Assembly: GCF_002994745.2 (NCBI RefSeq)
Contig: NC_037092.1
Span: forward strand, 73,504,324 to 73,568,323
Length of the DNA stretch: 64,000 bases
Reading direction: 5' to 3'
Source: Rosa chinensis
Lineage: Eukaryota > Streptophyta > Magnoliopsida > Rosales > Rosaceae
The translations under genes and the position numbers were made by a program. The notes under the pieces are model-generated. The model saw only the letters and a list, made by a program, of their open reading frames with translations, had not been told where the DNA came from and searched no databases. This document shows, in pieces, positions 45,000-57,153 of the stretch; positions within the stretch are counted from its first letter, which is position 1; every line of letters starts with the position of its first letter.

Positions 45000-46630
45000 T
45001 AGATTACTTGATTAATTGAAGAGCAATGCTCTCTTCAGTACTTGCCTTACAATTTCAAACATTCTTTCTTGTTCAATGTAGATTATTTCTTTACAAAAAG
45101 GGTTCTCAATTTAGTCACTGTGTTAGTGTTCTGAATTTAATGATGTTCTATTATTGTTCTGTATCTCTATTTAACTAGTTGGTGGTTGGTTACTTGATAC
45201 ATAAATAACAATATTACCAGTCTTTGCTTATGCTTACTAGCTACTATTATGAATACGCCTTTTAAGCTGGCCTTCTAATTAGTTGTCATTAACACACAAG
45301 TTTCACCAAGCTATAAAGGAATTACTTCCAACTGTCTCTTACTCAAGGTGAGTCTATAGTTATAAGTTTTATGGTCTTGTTTAATTGGAGCAAATTTATA
45401 TTGATATATTTTCTTGCTAAATTGAAATTGTGCTACATAACCTCTAAGATGTAGAATTTACTTATTTAAGAGTTCAAGCAGTACCATTGTCAGGCATTGC
45501 ATACTTGAAAGTTAAAATTGGTGTCAAACAATTATTTATGTGAGTTGGTAATCATTTTCTTGTACTATGAAACAATGGCTAAACCTCCAGCTAGAAAAAT
45601 TAAATTCCATCTAATTGATATATACATATTATGCAGGAGCATTAGAATGGGGCTGCTCCAGCTAGAAGTGTTCTAGCGTGGATCCTAAAATAAATTTGAA
45701 CGTGTCTTTATATGTGCAAGTCTTTCAACCTGTCTTTTGGTGAGGAATGTTACAAGCAAGGAGGATGGTAGTTATTACCACACATATGATTCGATCAGAA
45801 GTTTTGGTCACTAGCTTTGTGTATAACTCTTTAAGTTCAACAAGAAGCTTAGTAGTTTTAGGTATTTTGATGCTTATAATTTTGCAAAACCTTTGGATGG
45901 TGTTACAATTGTGATTGTTGGTTTGTAATTGAAATGAGTTCATATTGGTATCTTACCAATTTTGAATTTATAAAGGACATGATGTATATACGCGTATTTT
46001 AAATCAGTATTAAACTACAACAACGATGTCATTAAAGAGATGATACATCAGATTGGAAACAAAAATCGATGTTTCTTTATTCAGTGCACATTGAATTATT
46101 AAGTAAGAAACAATGTAACACAACACAATGGACATTGAGTTATTAATTAAGTAAGAAACGATGTAAAACAACTCAATGGACATCGACTTAATAAGTAAGA
46201 AACGATGTAAAACAATCCAATGGACATCGATTTATTAAATGAAAAACGATGTCTAGTATAAGTATGAACATCGGTGACAACCTCAAAAACTGATGTTTAA
46301 TAGAAAAATGGACATCGCTTCATAAAAGGAAACGATATTTAATAGATTAATGAACATCGGTCGTGTAATACAAAAGAATGTAGATTCAATCTTAAATAGT
46401 GTGATATATGGCAAGTACCCGTAAAACTTATAAACAGCATGCAAACTTCAAAAACACTGATATGTAAGAGAATATAACACACCGTTTCTAGAATGAGTAA
46501 CGATGTTAAAATGAATACTAGTGTTGTTGGACTTATATTTCGTTAAGCATTAAATGCATAAATATGAAGGTTTAACAATATCTAAAAACACAAATTTGTG
46601 ATCATAATAGCAGTTTAACATCGAATCTAG
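45000..46630. other. Right interior and subterminal repeats of CACTA 1
   Basis: 45000-45960 is AT-rich with no recognised gene. From about 46020 the words AAACGATGT and GGACATCGA alternate every 40-60 bp, the pattern expected for CACTA subterminal transposase-binding sites. Confidence 0.6.
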
Positions 46631-46805
46631 TAGGCTTCATCAAAAAGCCTGCGGATCAAGTGGGCCGATGGAGGCCCGCCGGCCCTGAGGGCTAAAAGCC
46701 CGGCCCGGCCCGTTAAAAAGCCCGCAAAAGCCCGCCTCCGTGGGTAGTGGGCCGGCCCGCAAAAAGCCAGCAAAAACCCGGCCCGGCCCGTAAAAGCCCG
46801 TAAAA

Positions 46806-46808
46806 TAT

Positions 46809-46859
<51 letters not shown>

Positions 46860-46982
46860 ATATATATATATATATATGTAGATATGTGTGTGTGTTATAT
46901 AAATAAATATATATATAGATATATATATATATATTTATTTATATAACACACACAAATATATATATATATATCTATATGTGTC

Positions 46983-47018
<36 letters not shown>

Positions 47019-47279
47019 TATAGATATATATATTTGTGTGTGTGTTTATATATATGTGTGTGTGTGTGTTATATATATATAAACACACACACACACATAT
47101 ATATAGATATATATATGTGTGTGTGTGTGTGTGTTTATAAATATATACACACACACACACACATATATATAAACACACACACAAATATTTATCTATATGT
47201 GTGTGTATATATATATTTATAAACACACACATATATATATAAACACACACACAAATATATATCTATATGTGTGTGTGTG

Positions 47280-47311
<32 letters not shown>

Positions 47312-47330
47312 CTATATGTGTGTGTGTGTG
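46806..47330. repeat. Long alternating (TA)n/(TG)n/(CA)n tract
   Basis: Over 500 bp consist almost entirely of TA, TG and CA runs that alternate and mirror each other. Such DNA can form hairpins and Z-DNA and is prone to assembly errors. The apparent ORFs here (CVCVYIYI-type) are artefacts. Confidence 0.95.
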
Positions 47331-47393
47331 TGTGGAAGTTCTTATACTTCTATATAAAATATGTGCTAATGTGCATATATATATTCTACATAT

Positions 47394-49627
47394 CGGTTGA
47401 CCAATCCGATCGGATTCGAAAATATGGTGAAATTGGCTAAATTTTTTACCACACTCATAATTTATTGTAATAAACTCATCCAACGGTCGGTTTTTTCATT
47501 TTCTTTGAATTGATAGGGGTTGCTCTTTGGAGTGTATGATATAGGTTTATAAGAGTAACTACGTTTGACCTAGTTGATCGAATTCGAAACAAGAACCAAA
47601 TTGGCTAGATTTTCTACAATCACCATAAAACATTACAATCTCTCCATCGAGTGGTTGGTTTCTCCAAATTCATTTTCCACTTCATGGTTGCTTTAGAATG
47701 AACCTAAACAATTTAAATGCAATGTATAAGTCATACAACTTTAGGAATAAAATTGGTATAGACCAATGTGTTTGTAACAAAAATTAATTTTTTTTATCTT
47801 ATGTCCACTCACATCCATCGATGGAATATATACAAACGTGATGTGAAAAAATAAGCACGTTTTGCGGTTGTCACGTCATCGGTCAACCAATAAAACATAT
47901 AAGTGACTCCGGTTGACCAATCCGATCGGATTCGAAAATATGGTGAAATTGGCTAAATTTTTTACCACACTCATAATTTATTGTAATAAACTCATCCAAC
48001 GGTCGGTTTTTCCATTTTCTTTGAATTGATAGGGGTTGCTCTTTGAAGTGTATGATATATAAATATAGGTTTATAAGAGTAACTACGTTTGACCTAGTTG
48101 ATCGAATTCGAAACGAGAACCAAATTGGCTGGATTTTCTACAACCACCATAAAACATTACAATCTCTCCATCGAGTGGTTGGTTTCTCCAAATTCATTTT
48201 CCACTTCATGGTTACTTTAGAATGAACTTAAACAATTTAAATGCAATGTACAAGTCATACAACATTAGGAATAAAATTGGTATAGTCCAATGTATTTGTA
48301 ATTAAAATTAATTTTTTTTATCTTATGTTCACGCACATCCATCGATGGAATATATACAAATGTGATGTGAAAAAATAAGCACGTTTTGCGGTTGTCACGC
48401 CAACGGTCAACCAATAAAACATATAAGTGGCTACGGTTGACCAATCCGATCGGATTCGAAAATAAGGTGAAATTGGCTAAATTTTTTACCACACTCATAA
48501 TTTATTGTAATAAACTCATCCAATGGTCGGTTTTTCCATTTTCTTTGAATTGATAGGGGTTGCTCTTTGGAGTGTATGATATATAAATATAGGTTTTAAT
48601 TCGAAACGAGAACCAAATTGGCTGGATTTTCTACAACCACCATAAAACATTACAATCTCTCCATCGAGCTGTTGGTTTCTCCGAATTCATTTTCCACTTC
48701 ATGGTTGCTTTAGAATGAACTTAAACAATTTAAATGCAATGTATAAGTCATACAACTTTAGGAATAAAATTGGTATTGTCCAATGTGTTTGTAATTAAAA
48801 TTAATTTTTTTTTATCTTATGTCCACACACATCCATCGATTGAATATTTGAATATATACAAACGTGATGTGAAAAAATAAGCACGTTTCGCGGTTGTCAC
48901 GGCATCGGTCAACCAATAAAACATTTAAGTGACTACGGTTGACCAATCCGATCGGATTCGAAAATATGGTGAAATTGGCTAAATTTTTTACCACACTCAT
49001 AATTTATTGTAATAAACTCATCCAACGGTCGGTTTTTCCATTTTCTTTGAATTGATAGGGGTTGCTCTTTGGAATGTATGATATATAAATATAGGTTTAT
49101 AAGAGTAACTACGTTTGACCTAGTTGATCGAATTCGTAACGAGAACCAAATTGGCTGGATTTTCTACAACCACCATAAAACATTACAATCTCTCCATCAA
49201 TCGGTTGGTTTCTCCGAATTCATTTTCCACTTCATGGTTGCTTTAGAATGAACTTAAACCATTTAAATGCAATGTACAAGTCATACAACTTTAGGAATAA
49301 AATTAGTATAGTCCAATGTGTTTGTAATTAAAATTAATTTTTTTTATCTTATGTCCACGCACATCCATCGATTGAATATATACAAACGTGATGTGAAAAA
49401 ATAAGCACGTTTCGCGGTTGCCACACCATCTGTCAACTAATAAAACATATAAGTGACTACGGTTGACCAATCCGATCGGATTCGAAAATATGGTGAAATT
49501 GGCTAAATTTTTTACCATACTCATAATTTATTGTAATAAACTCATCCAACAGTCGGTTTTTACATTTTCTTTGAATTGATAGGGGTTGCTTTTTGATGTG
49601 TATGATATATAAATATAGATTTATAAA
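47394..49627. repeat. Satellite-like tandem array, unit about 502-524 bp, four copies plus a partial
   Basis: The word CGGTTGACCAATCCGATCGG starts units at 47394, 47910, 48434, 48936 and 49460 (spacings 516, 524, 502 and 524). Copies are nearly identical. Each unit also has GGTCAACCAATAAAACAT just before the next unit, making a short inverted motif at the junction. The fourth spacing is short because one copy lacks TTATAAGAGTAACTACG. It has no coding capacity. Confidence 0.9.
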
Positions 49628-51364
49628 AAATTAGTGTCTTTAAAAATTTATTTATCAATAAATTAGTATCTATATATAAATATAGATTTTTTTGGGTACA
49701 ATATAGTTATATAGATCTGTTATCTTTGGTTGTATTTGATCATTATCATTTATCCATTGAATTTCCAAAGCTTGATTAAAAAAAAAAAATACTTGTGTCT
49801 TTAAATATTTATTTATAAATAAAGCCCGCAAGGCCCGGCCCAAAAAAGCCCACAAGGCCAAGCCCGTCCCGGCCCGAAAAAGCCCGCATTATATGGACGG
49901 GCTTGGATCCTTTGATTTTTAATAAAGCCCGGCCCGGCCAGACCCGCAATTATTTAAAAATATAGCAAGGCCCGGCCCGTTGACGACCCCTAGATTCTAG
50001 AACATAATCCGATGTTTATTATTATATGTCTTTTAGATCACCCACTAACACATGTGTACAAATTTTTTTTTACATCGGTTTCTGGCCGATGTATATGAGG
50101 AAAATTCTAGTAGTGACACAAGGAGGTGATCAGTTTGTCAATTGCCATTCATACTTTGATAGTTGACACAAATGGTGCTTGCATACTCGAACGCTCATAA
50201 GCAAGGCAGATCCAGAAGATTTAAAGGAGAGGGTTAGCTTGAGCATATTGAGCTTAATATGAGAAGAGCTTAACCTTATTACAGATCGACACATGCATTA
50301 TTACCTAAAATCGAGCATTTAAGCTCAAACTAGTTGAATCTCACTTATTAGATTTTTTCTTTTCAAAGAAAAATTACTTAGGTTATAGTAAATTACGTGC
50401 AAGAAACACGTCCATAATCAATTGACAATAGTTAGAGAGACCCAAACCTTGAATTTTATTGCAGATTTAACTTTTCAAACACTATGCCAACAAACCCATC
50501 AGACGACAGACATTGACTGTCGTCTGATATGAAGAAAATCTGTCGTCTATTAAGCTGATATCTGATTGGCGTTCAGACGTCGGTCAATGCCCGACGTCAG
50601 AAGGTGACTCAGACGACAGACACCTAAAAAAAATCTGTCGTCTGAGTGTGCCTAAATATGCACAAAGTGTAAGTATATGTGGTTAGATATAAAATAAAAC
50701 GACAGTCAAATGTTGTTGTCGTCAAACTCTAGCAACAGACTTTACAAATAATCTATTGTCTGTTTTAATGTGAGACGACAATAAAATGTCGTCTGAATGT
50801 GTAGAATTTTGAGTTTCTTTAGCAAATCTGTTGTGTGAACTTTATTAAAACAACATCTACGGTGAGTTATCTATGGATTATGGTTGTTTCAGACAACAGA
50901 ATTTTGCTTGAATTCTGTTGTTCGATGTTCAGTTGTTATGCTTTATATGTTGTGTGATTTGGTTTACAACCACAGAATTTGGCTTCAATATATTGTTCTT
51001 TTTTTAATGAAGCAACATACATTCAGAAACCTGGAAACCACAATGATGTACCATACATTCATCAGAACTTGGAAATATAAACCACAATATACCATTCATA
51101 TAGAAACTGGAAATCGCTTTGTACCATATATTCATCAAAAACCTGGAAACCACTAACAACATATCCATTGATAAACACTGCAAAAATTGTACTACCACTT
51201 CAATCAGCCACCAAGCGACCAAACTACATCCATTGTTCCAAATTTTCAACAAAGTAAAATCAATCCAGCCTGAAATTGACTACTCTGCTAGGGTTAAAAT
51301 GATCGATAATAGCAGCAAAAGCCGTTCATTTAGTTGGGCAAAAAACCCTCCACGCTCAAGGTCA

Positions 51365-51560
51365 AGTGCCTTCTTACCTCTCTGAGAATGGGGTGAGAAA
51401 GTAATGTGTTTGTTGCTGTGTAATCTCCATCATCCTTCCTCATGTAAACCCATGTCCAAACCATCATTGAAGAATACATGACTGCTTCTTTTAAGGATAG
51501 TAGCAATTGTGTATCCCAGAGCCATTAGTCCACCAAGAAGACACACACTGACCAAGAAGC
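51365..51560 (-). pseudogene. Unrecognised membrane-segment exon inside CACTA 2
   Basis: The minus strand reads VSVCLLGGLMALGYTIATIL followed by KRSSHVFFNDGLDMGLHEEG and a stop. A hydrophobic helix with a polar tail looks like the end of a small membrane protein. A possible companion piece LVAGFALGYVYGG lies near 52015-52060. No family is assigned. Confidence 0.35.
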
Positions 51561-52889
51561 CACCACCATGTGGATCAATTTATAAATATTTGTGCTTTAG
51601 AATGCAAATGTGAACAGCTCAAATCCAAAATCACATATATCGAATAGCTGTTACCAAAGTCTTACCAAAATCTCAGCTGAACTATGTCACTGTCACAACT
51701 AGCTACCACCTCCAGAACTTGCCTGAAAACAAAGTCATGTTGAAGAAATGAAGAAGGCAAATACTTATTCCGAGGTAAAATAAAAACGACTTCATCGAGT
51801 CAAAGAAAAATAGTGGTAATCATTTAGTACCTTTAGATAATAGTTTAGCAAGAGTATGTCAACCATCAAAGAAACACTATCTGGCACCATAGATATAGTA
51901 CAAAAGATATATATTTACTCCAGTTGTAGAAAAGTAGTTCTGAAAGTGCATATCTTCATGATCTAAAAAATTTTAGTTGATAAATCATGAACCAATTGGG
52001 TATATAAACTTACCAAGCCACCGTAAACATAACCAAGTGCAAATCCAGCTACAAGAGTGAGAAGAACAAATCAGTGATTACGCTACTTTTAATTCCTGGA
52101 TTCATATATCATAATAAAAATTACACAGTTTTGTGAAGAATTACACAATTTTAATTCCTGAATTCATATATCATAATATAAATTAGAAGACAGAGATTAC
52201 CGAGAGCTAATTCCTGAATTGCAAAACAACTACAAACAAAATTTGAACAGAAACCAAGTTGATTACAATCAGACCCTCTTCCAATTATCTACTCAAATCC
52301 TCAATGCCCTAAAACAAATTGATTACAATTAAAATTTGAACCTATAGAGACTTCGATGCTTATACCCACTACCATTACGCAATTGAATATCACCCAAGAT
52401 TTAATAAGGCATAACCCAAATCCCTCAAACAGTCACCCAATTGATGATTTGATGGATACAATAATCCTAAAATCCCAATAATCAAGCAAATAACGAAACT
52501 GAAATTACAAGATACTTACAATATGCAATAGAAGATTCAAGCTGCAAAATTCCCAGGAGCCATTACTGCAAAATTAAGCTACCAAGTTAACCAAAGATCT
52601 AGAAACTTGATTAACATGGATCTGGGATTTCATTTGGAAACTAAAATCCACAGCATTAATGGCAAAGTTGTAAACTTAAACAACAAAGGCATGAAATCTA
52701 AATAAGAAATTACTGATAAAGAATTTATCTGGGCAAATTGAGATGTTGATTGAAAACTTTACCTTCCTTGCAGGAAATTCATAAACTTGAATACCAATTC
52801 TCAGCAATGAGAATAGAAAAGTACCCTTGTTTGCATTTGACCAGAAGTAGGGTTCGTATTTAGGACACAGCAATTTAGTACCCTTGTTT

Positions 52890-52983
52890 GCTTGTGATAT
52901 CATAGACCAACAGCTGCAGCTGCACAGTGGTAATACATGGGAGCCCGGCTATGGTAACGTTCCTGACCTGCAGTGTCCCATAT
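52890..52983 (-). pseudogene. Captured Rab GTPase exon fragment with frameshift
   Basis: The minus strand reads [20 protein letters not shown] and then AAAAV, after which a 1-base shift restores VYDITSK. WDTAGQE is the switch II G3 motif of Rab GTPases, and the rest matches the Rab5/RabF type (APMYYRGAAAAVVVYDIT). The P-loop and other G motifs are absent. It is a single broken exon inside CACTA 2. Confidence 0.8.
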
Positions 52984-53702
52984 AATAGAGTGGATCAACC
53001 AACATATATTCCTCTTGCTATAAAACAAGTAGACTGCTATGGACCACATGAATTTATTACTACTACATCAATTTATCATTACAACATGTAACTGCTCCTA
53101 CATGCTTCAAATGAAAATGGTCAAGACCTTTTTTTGTTAGTCATATTTGAATTAATGATCATGTCACTACAACAAATAAACCACGTAGCGAGCATGAATC
53201 TAGTAAGCACCAGTGCAGCAAAATCTGTACTAAACCAAAATAAACTAATAACATAAATAATTTACCACAACAGAGCATCCGAGGAAGAGTCATCATGGGG
53301 GCAATTGTCCACTAAGTACACAGAATCGCTGAGAAGATAAAAATAAATTGTTTCATATCCAGAATAAGCATACATATACACTATGCTCGAAAGTAATCGT
53401 GAGAACCAAGACTTACACATATATTAGTATGTCACTGTAGAAATCTGCAGATAACAAACTGCGCAACAAAAGTAATTGTTACCAGTTCATCAGTCTATCC
53501 ACTCTAAATGTCAGAATACACATTAGAATCTCAAAGACAAGCACATATAGGCCAAAAATTCACGAGCATGAAGTTGTGAGATGATATTAACCATAAGTAC
53601 AACTAGATTATTAGAACAACTTGCCTACCAAATCTAACACAATAGACTACACAACACACAAAACAACTGAAGTGATGAAAACATACACAAAAGACCAACT
53701 AC

Positions 53703-53802
53703 CCAAGGAACTAGCTAGGGCCATGCCAACCAGGCCTCCTCCAACAATAGCAATGTCATACGGTTCACTTTTATTTGAAGATTTCTGCTGTGCCACATGA
53801 TC
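53703..53802 (-). pseudogene. Captured COQ6 (ubiquinone biosynthesis monooxygenase) exon fragment
   Basis: The minus strand reads DHVAQQKSSNKSEPYDIAIV then GGGLVGMALASSLG between a consensus acceptor and a GTAG donor. The GGGLVG Rossmann motif after YDIAIV is the FAD-binding start of COQ6-type flavin monooxygenases, which hydroxylate the ubiquinone ring in mitochondria. Only this exon is recognisable; the remaining catalytic domain is absent. The upstream leader sequence is typical of a plant COQ6 N-terminal exon junction. The assignment rests on recalled motif resemblance; generic FAD oxidoreductases share the glycine motif. Confidence 0.65.
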
Positions 53803-54485
53803 CTGCGGTTTAAAAAGAATCATATATCAATCATCAACCCAACAATATCAACCATGGGTGGTCTCTCTTGGACTCTACAACTTTGTGATTGCAAAGCACC
53901 AAAATCTCTATTACTGGCATAAATTCACAGACAATAAAAATAAAACACTAATATTACCAGGATCTTTGCAAATATTGATTGAACTTGTACAAAAAGATCC
54001 AACCAACCCAACCGAAAAAGTGAAACCTAAAAAAAAGAAATAGAAAAGACGGTACAAGAACCCAGATTTGAAGGCCACTTCAAATCAAATTCATTTCATT
54101 GAAGAACAATAACCTTACTTCACATTCAGTATACCCATATCGTTGAGCATAGAGAGTTGGGTTCACTACCCTTTTCAATGTGCAAATAAATAATATGAAA
54201 AGTGAATTTTTACATGAATAAATAAATAACATAGAAGGAAATTTAGAATACCTACAGAAGATGGCTAAAAAAGCTTCATTTTAAAGCAAAACTGCAAACT
54301 GAAAAAATCTTGAAAACAAGCCATCTCAAGTCAAAATTGAATGAATCAGACCTCAATTTAAGAATAAGAAACAAGAATGACGAAACCCATAAATCAAATT
54401 TGGAATCCAAACAACTGAAATTATCATACAAGTTTGAATAAAAAAAAAATTCTATAACATGGATTAGAAACCCTAAATCAGATGG

Positions 54486-54830
54486 ATACCAAAGATTGGG
54501 CAACTGGATTCGCGCACAGCTGAGAGGCTGCTTGTCAACGCCCGCTGAATCGAGTATGAGATCTTGCCTTTCACAAGGTTACAGTCGAAGTGGTGGAGGT
54601 CGTCCCAGCGATGGTGCTTGGCGATAAGGTTGAACACAGTGTTATCCGGATACGTGCGTGTCGGAGGATAGTGAAGAGGCCGATAGTGAAGCCAAGGTCA
54701 TGGCGATATCGATAATGGAGAAGGCGAGGAAGAGGAAGGATTTGGGAGGAGAGAAAGAAGAGATTTGAGGAGAGAGAGAGAGAGCAAAACGCGAGTGAGC
54801 CGAGTGTTTTTCTAGAGATGAGGGAATAGT
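54486..54830 (-). pseudogene. Leader and first-exon-like sequence inside CACTA 2
   Basis: Read on the minus strand, a CT-rich leader (about 54720-54830) is followed by ATG ACC TTG GCT (54692 downwards) with a short frame MTLASLSASSLSSDTHVSG, and a second frame reads NTVFNLIAKHHRWDDLHHFD then CNLVKGKISYSIQRALTSSL. GC content is higher than around it. It looks like a captured gene 5' end with disrupted frame; the source is not recognised. Confidence 0.4.
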
Positions 54831-56404
54831 GTTCTATCTTTTTTATTGGTCAGACAAAGAATGGGTGAGGAGGGAATCTGAAAATTGGATGAGGAGGGAA
54901 TCTGAAAATTGTGCAGCGCGAAACCATTCTTTTTGGTTTGATAAATTTGTCGGGGAGAGAGAAATCATTAAAAATAGTTCCAACAAAATCCAAAGCCAAT
55001 TTACTCCTTTGACAAGACGACAGATATATGTTGTCTGAATACAAACAAAAAAAAGAAGCTACGACCCAAAACGAAATCAATTTATCTTCTTTGACGAGAC
55101 GACAGATAACTGTTGTTTGAAAATAAACTTAATTCTCAAAACTAACTTACCATGGTATGTTGCTATATTCAGACGACAGTTTTTACACTGTCTGTCGTTA
55201 AATTATATCAGACGACAGAAACCAACCTGTCTGTCGTCTGAGCTCTGTCGTCTGATGAGGTTATTGGCATAGTGAAATATGGATAACAATCTACATTCTC
55301 GCATGTCCTTTTACGTATGATGAGTTTTAAGGCATACACGTGAACAATTTATATTTAGTAACCTGAAGTACGTTTGGTTATTGAGTATTCAAACGTGAGC
55401 AAACTAACTCTGATGCCATAATGAAGTAATTAGAGATTCACAATCAAAATCAATTAATAATGGTTGAAAATGCCCAAACCAGGTCTCTGTTTTTTTAATG
55501 TGGCACAAGCACTCCACGTTATCACAGTATTTTCTGTTACATTCTAGTTTCTGTATTTGTTCTTTGCTTTGTGATACCTGTATGTTGTATGATTTCAATC
55601 TTATCTTCCCTTCTATCGAAGGAATAAAAAAGAAAAATGTAGGAGTTGCAAAATATTGTCTTACAAGTACTCGCATCATCTTCTTTTACTTTTTGTATGC
55701 CCGGTTATCTTTCATATACCAAAACAATAATACCTCACTATTTCTTCAAAGTAATTGTGCACCAAATTCCAATGTTACGGCCACACAAATCTTTTAGTTC
55801 TAGCTTGCCATGAACAACATCACCATCACCACCGTTTCTTCCTCAAGCTTCCGCCCCTCATTTCCTCCCCAAGCCAACCCTATTACAACTTGAACAATTC
55901 ACTAGAGTTTGGGCCAGACACATAAATTAGATGTCCTTAAACAATTTTATAATTATTAGTGAAAAAGACGTGATGGCCAAGCCTCACATGGGGTTTGTAG
56001 CCATCACAAAAGAATTAAATACATTCATACAACGCATTTATAATTACATATAGTCGCATAGATGATAATTTTAGTTTAGCAACTTACCACTTAATTATTC
56101 ATCCATATTAAATATCATAATTCTATTATGGATATACAACTTTAGAGATGTTACATTGTAAATAGGTTTATTATAAGATATTTTAGTCTATGTGAAAGTA
56201 GTCAAAGTACGTTTCATTTAAAAATATAATTTTATAAATACAATTAATATGATTTTTTATTTATTTTTAACGGAAACTTTCACCAAAATCAAAACTTTAA
56301 TTCTCCCAAATTTCCTTAAATTTGAAGTACCGAAATTGAAATTTGAATCCTTGCATGGAATGGAAGTGTTACAAGTAGGATTACAACACTAAAAGGAGCC
56401 ATTG

Positions 56405-56408
<4 letters not shown>

Positions 56409-56443
<35 letters not shown>
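56409..56443. repeat. (TA)n microsatellite
   Basis: A TA run of about 34 bp lies directly before the possible solo LTR. Confidence 0.95.
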
Positions 56444-56447
<4 letters not shown>

Positions 56448-57125
56448 TGAGCCCAAAGTATTTTTGGCAATATCCTTCAGAGGATTAAGCGTAGCGGGCC
56501 GATACCTGAGGCAAAAAAATAAGTCTGCTATGGTTTTGGGTTACAACTTCGCCCATTCTAGAGTCCATGAGGAAAACGAGCCCTTATAGGATTTAAGTGG
56601 CAGAAACCAATTAGGAATATTCATTCAATAATTCTTCTATGGCAAGGAACTACAGAAACCCTAGGTATATATACCAGGTTTCAAGGGTAAACAACGGCAA
56701 TGTCTCAATCAACTAATCTCTCAGATTACTCAAAGTCTCTATGGAACAACCGGCCTTCAATCTTGTTGAAATCAATGAAACTAGGGTAACGCCCCAACAA
56801 CCCAGCGAAGCTAAAGATTATGCTTTAGCAAACCCTGTGCTTTCTCTTACTTTCCGGTGATTGCTTTGCCCAACCTACAATGTTGAGTATCGCTCAACCT
56901 ACAATGTTGAGTATCGATTCGGTGATTCAGAAGATCACAACAAAAGTCCTTATCCGTAAGGCAGAAGAAAGAACCCTGTAATGAGGTTAGTGCTCTCCTC
57001 GTCTGCAGCGTTTGAAGAAAAAGTCATGTTAAAGGACGCCCCGATGATCACACCCCACGGTGCTGGCATGGCGCACACATTTGTAAAAAAGACTATTTGC
57101 TAGCCAAACTTGGTCGAGCCAAACA
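56444..57125. mobile_element. Possible solo LTR
   Basis: The segment starts TGTTTGAGCC and ends GGTCGAGCCAAACA, giving the short inverted ends TGTTTG/CAAACA expected of an LTR. It contains TATATA near 56666, leader-like sequence, and a 23-bp tandem repeat (CTCAACCTACAATGTTGAGT, twice at 56878-56927). No matching 5-bp target duplication is visible because both flanks are microsatellite. No internal retroelement genes adjoin it. Confidence 0.4.
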
Positions 57126-57153
57126 CACACACACACACACACACAGAGTCAGT

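Larger units (their letters stand above)
46631..49992. mobile_element. hAT-like non-autonomous element inserted in CACTA 1
   Basis: The right end read in reverse begins TAGGGGTCGTCAACGGGCCG, typical of plant hAT ends. The left end begins TAGGCTTCATCAA, matching TAGG..TC.TCAA. The flanking 8-mers GAATCTAG (46623-46630) and GATTCTAG (49993-50000) form an 8-bp target duplication with one mismatch. Both ends are rich in GGCCCGGCCCG motifs. The interior is a dinucleotide tract plus a tandem array, and no transposase is present. Confidence 0.7.
41001..50115. mobile_element. CACTA (En/Spm) transposon 1, non-autonomous, carrying host gene fragments
   Basis: The left end at 41001 reads CACTACTAGAATT, and the right end at 50115 is its inverse (AATTCTAGTAGTG). 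The 3-bp duplication ACA flanks both ends (40998-41000 and 50116-50118), as CACTA elements make. Subterminal motifs of the type ACATCGRTTT / AAACGATGT recur at 41025-41145, 46020-46400 and 50000-50100. The interior holds fragments of at least three host genes (42846-44884). No transposase was recognised. A later hAT-like insertion (46631-49992) split the right subterminal region; without it and its 8-bp duplication the element would be about 5.7 kb. Confidence 0.9.
50480..55274. mobile_element. CACTA transposon 2, non-autonomous, carrying host gene fragments
   Basis: The left end at 50480 reads CACTATGCCAACAAACCCAT, and the right end reads in reverse CACTATGCCAATAACCTCAT. The 3-bp duplication AAA flanks both ends (50477-50479 and 55275-55277). 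Subterminal zones are packed with CAGACGACAG / CTGTCGTCTG motifs (50501-50780 and 55012-55252). The interior carries, on the minus strand, exons resembling COQ6 and a Rab GTPase plus unrecognised pieces. No transposase was seen. It lies 365 bp from CACTA 1. Confidence 0.9.

Noticed and set aside
46972..47400. Open frames rich in C-V-Y-I inside 46.97-47.40 kb
   Set aside because: They are read from alternating TA/TG/CA repeats and have no protein-like composition.
47394..49627. CRISPR-like direct repeats
   Set aside because: Units are about 520 bp with no short spacers and the DNA is plant nuclear; it is a tandem satellite in a transposon.
53858..54043. 61-codon frame inside CACTA 2
   Set aside because: Low complexity, Lys/Asn-rich, not connected by splice sites; likely intron of a captured gene.
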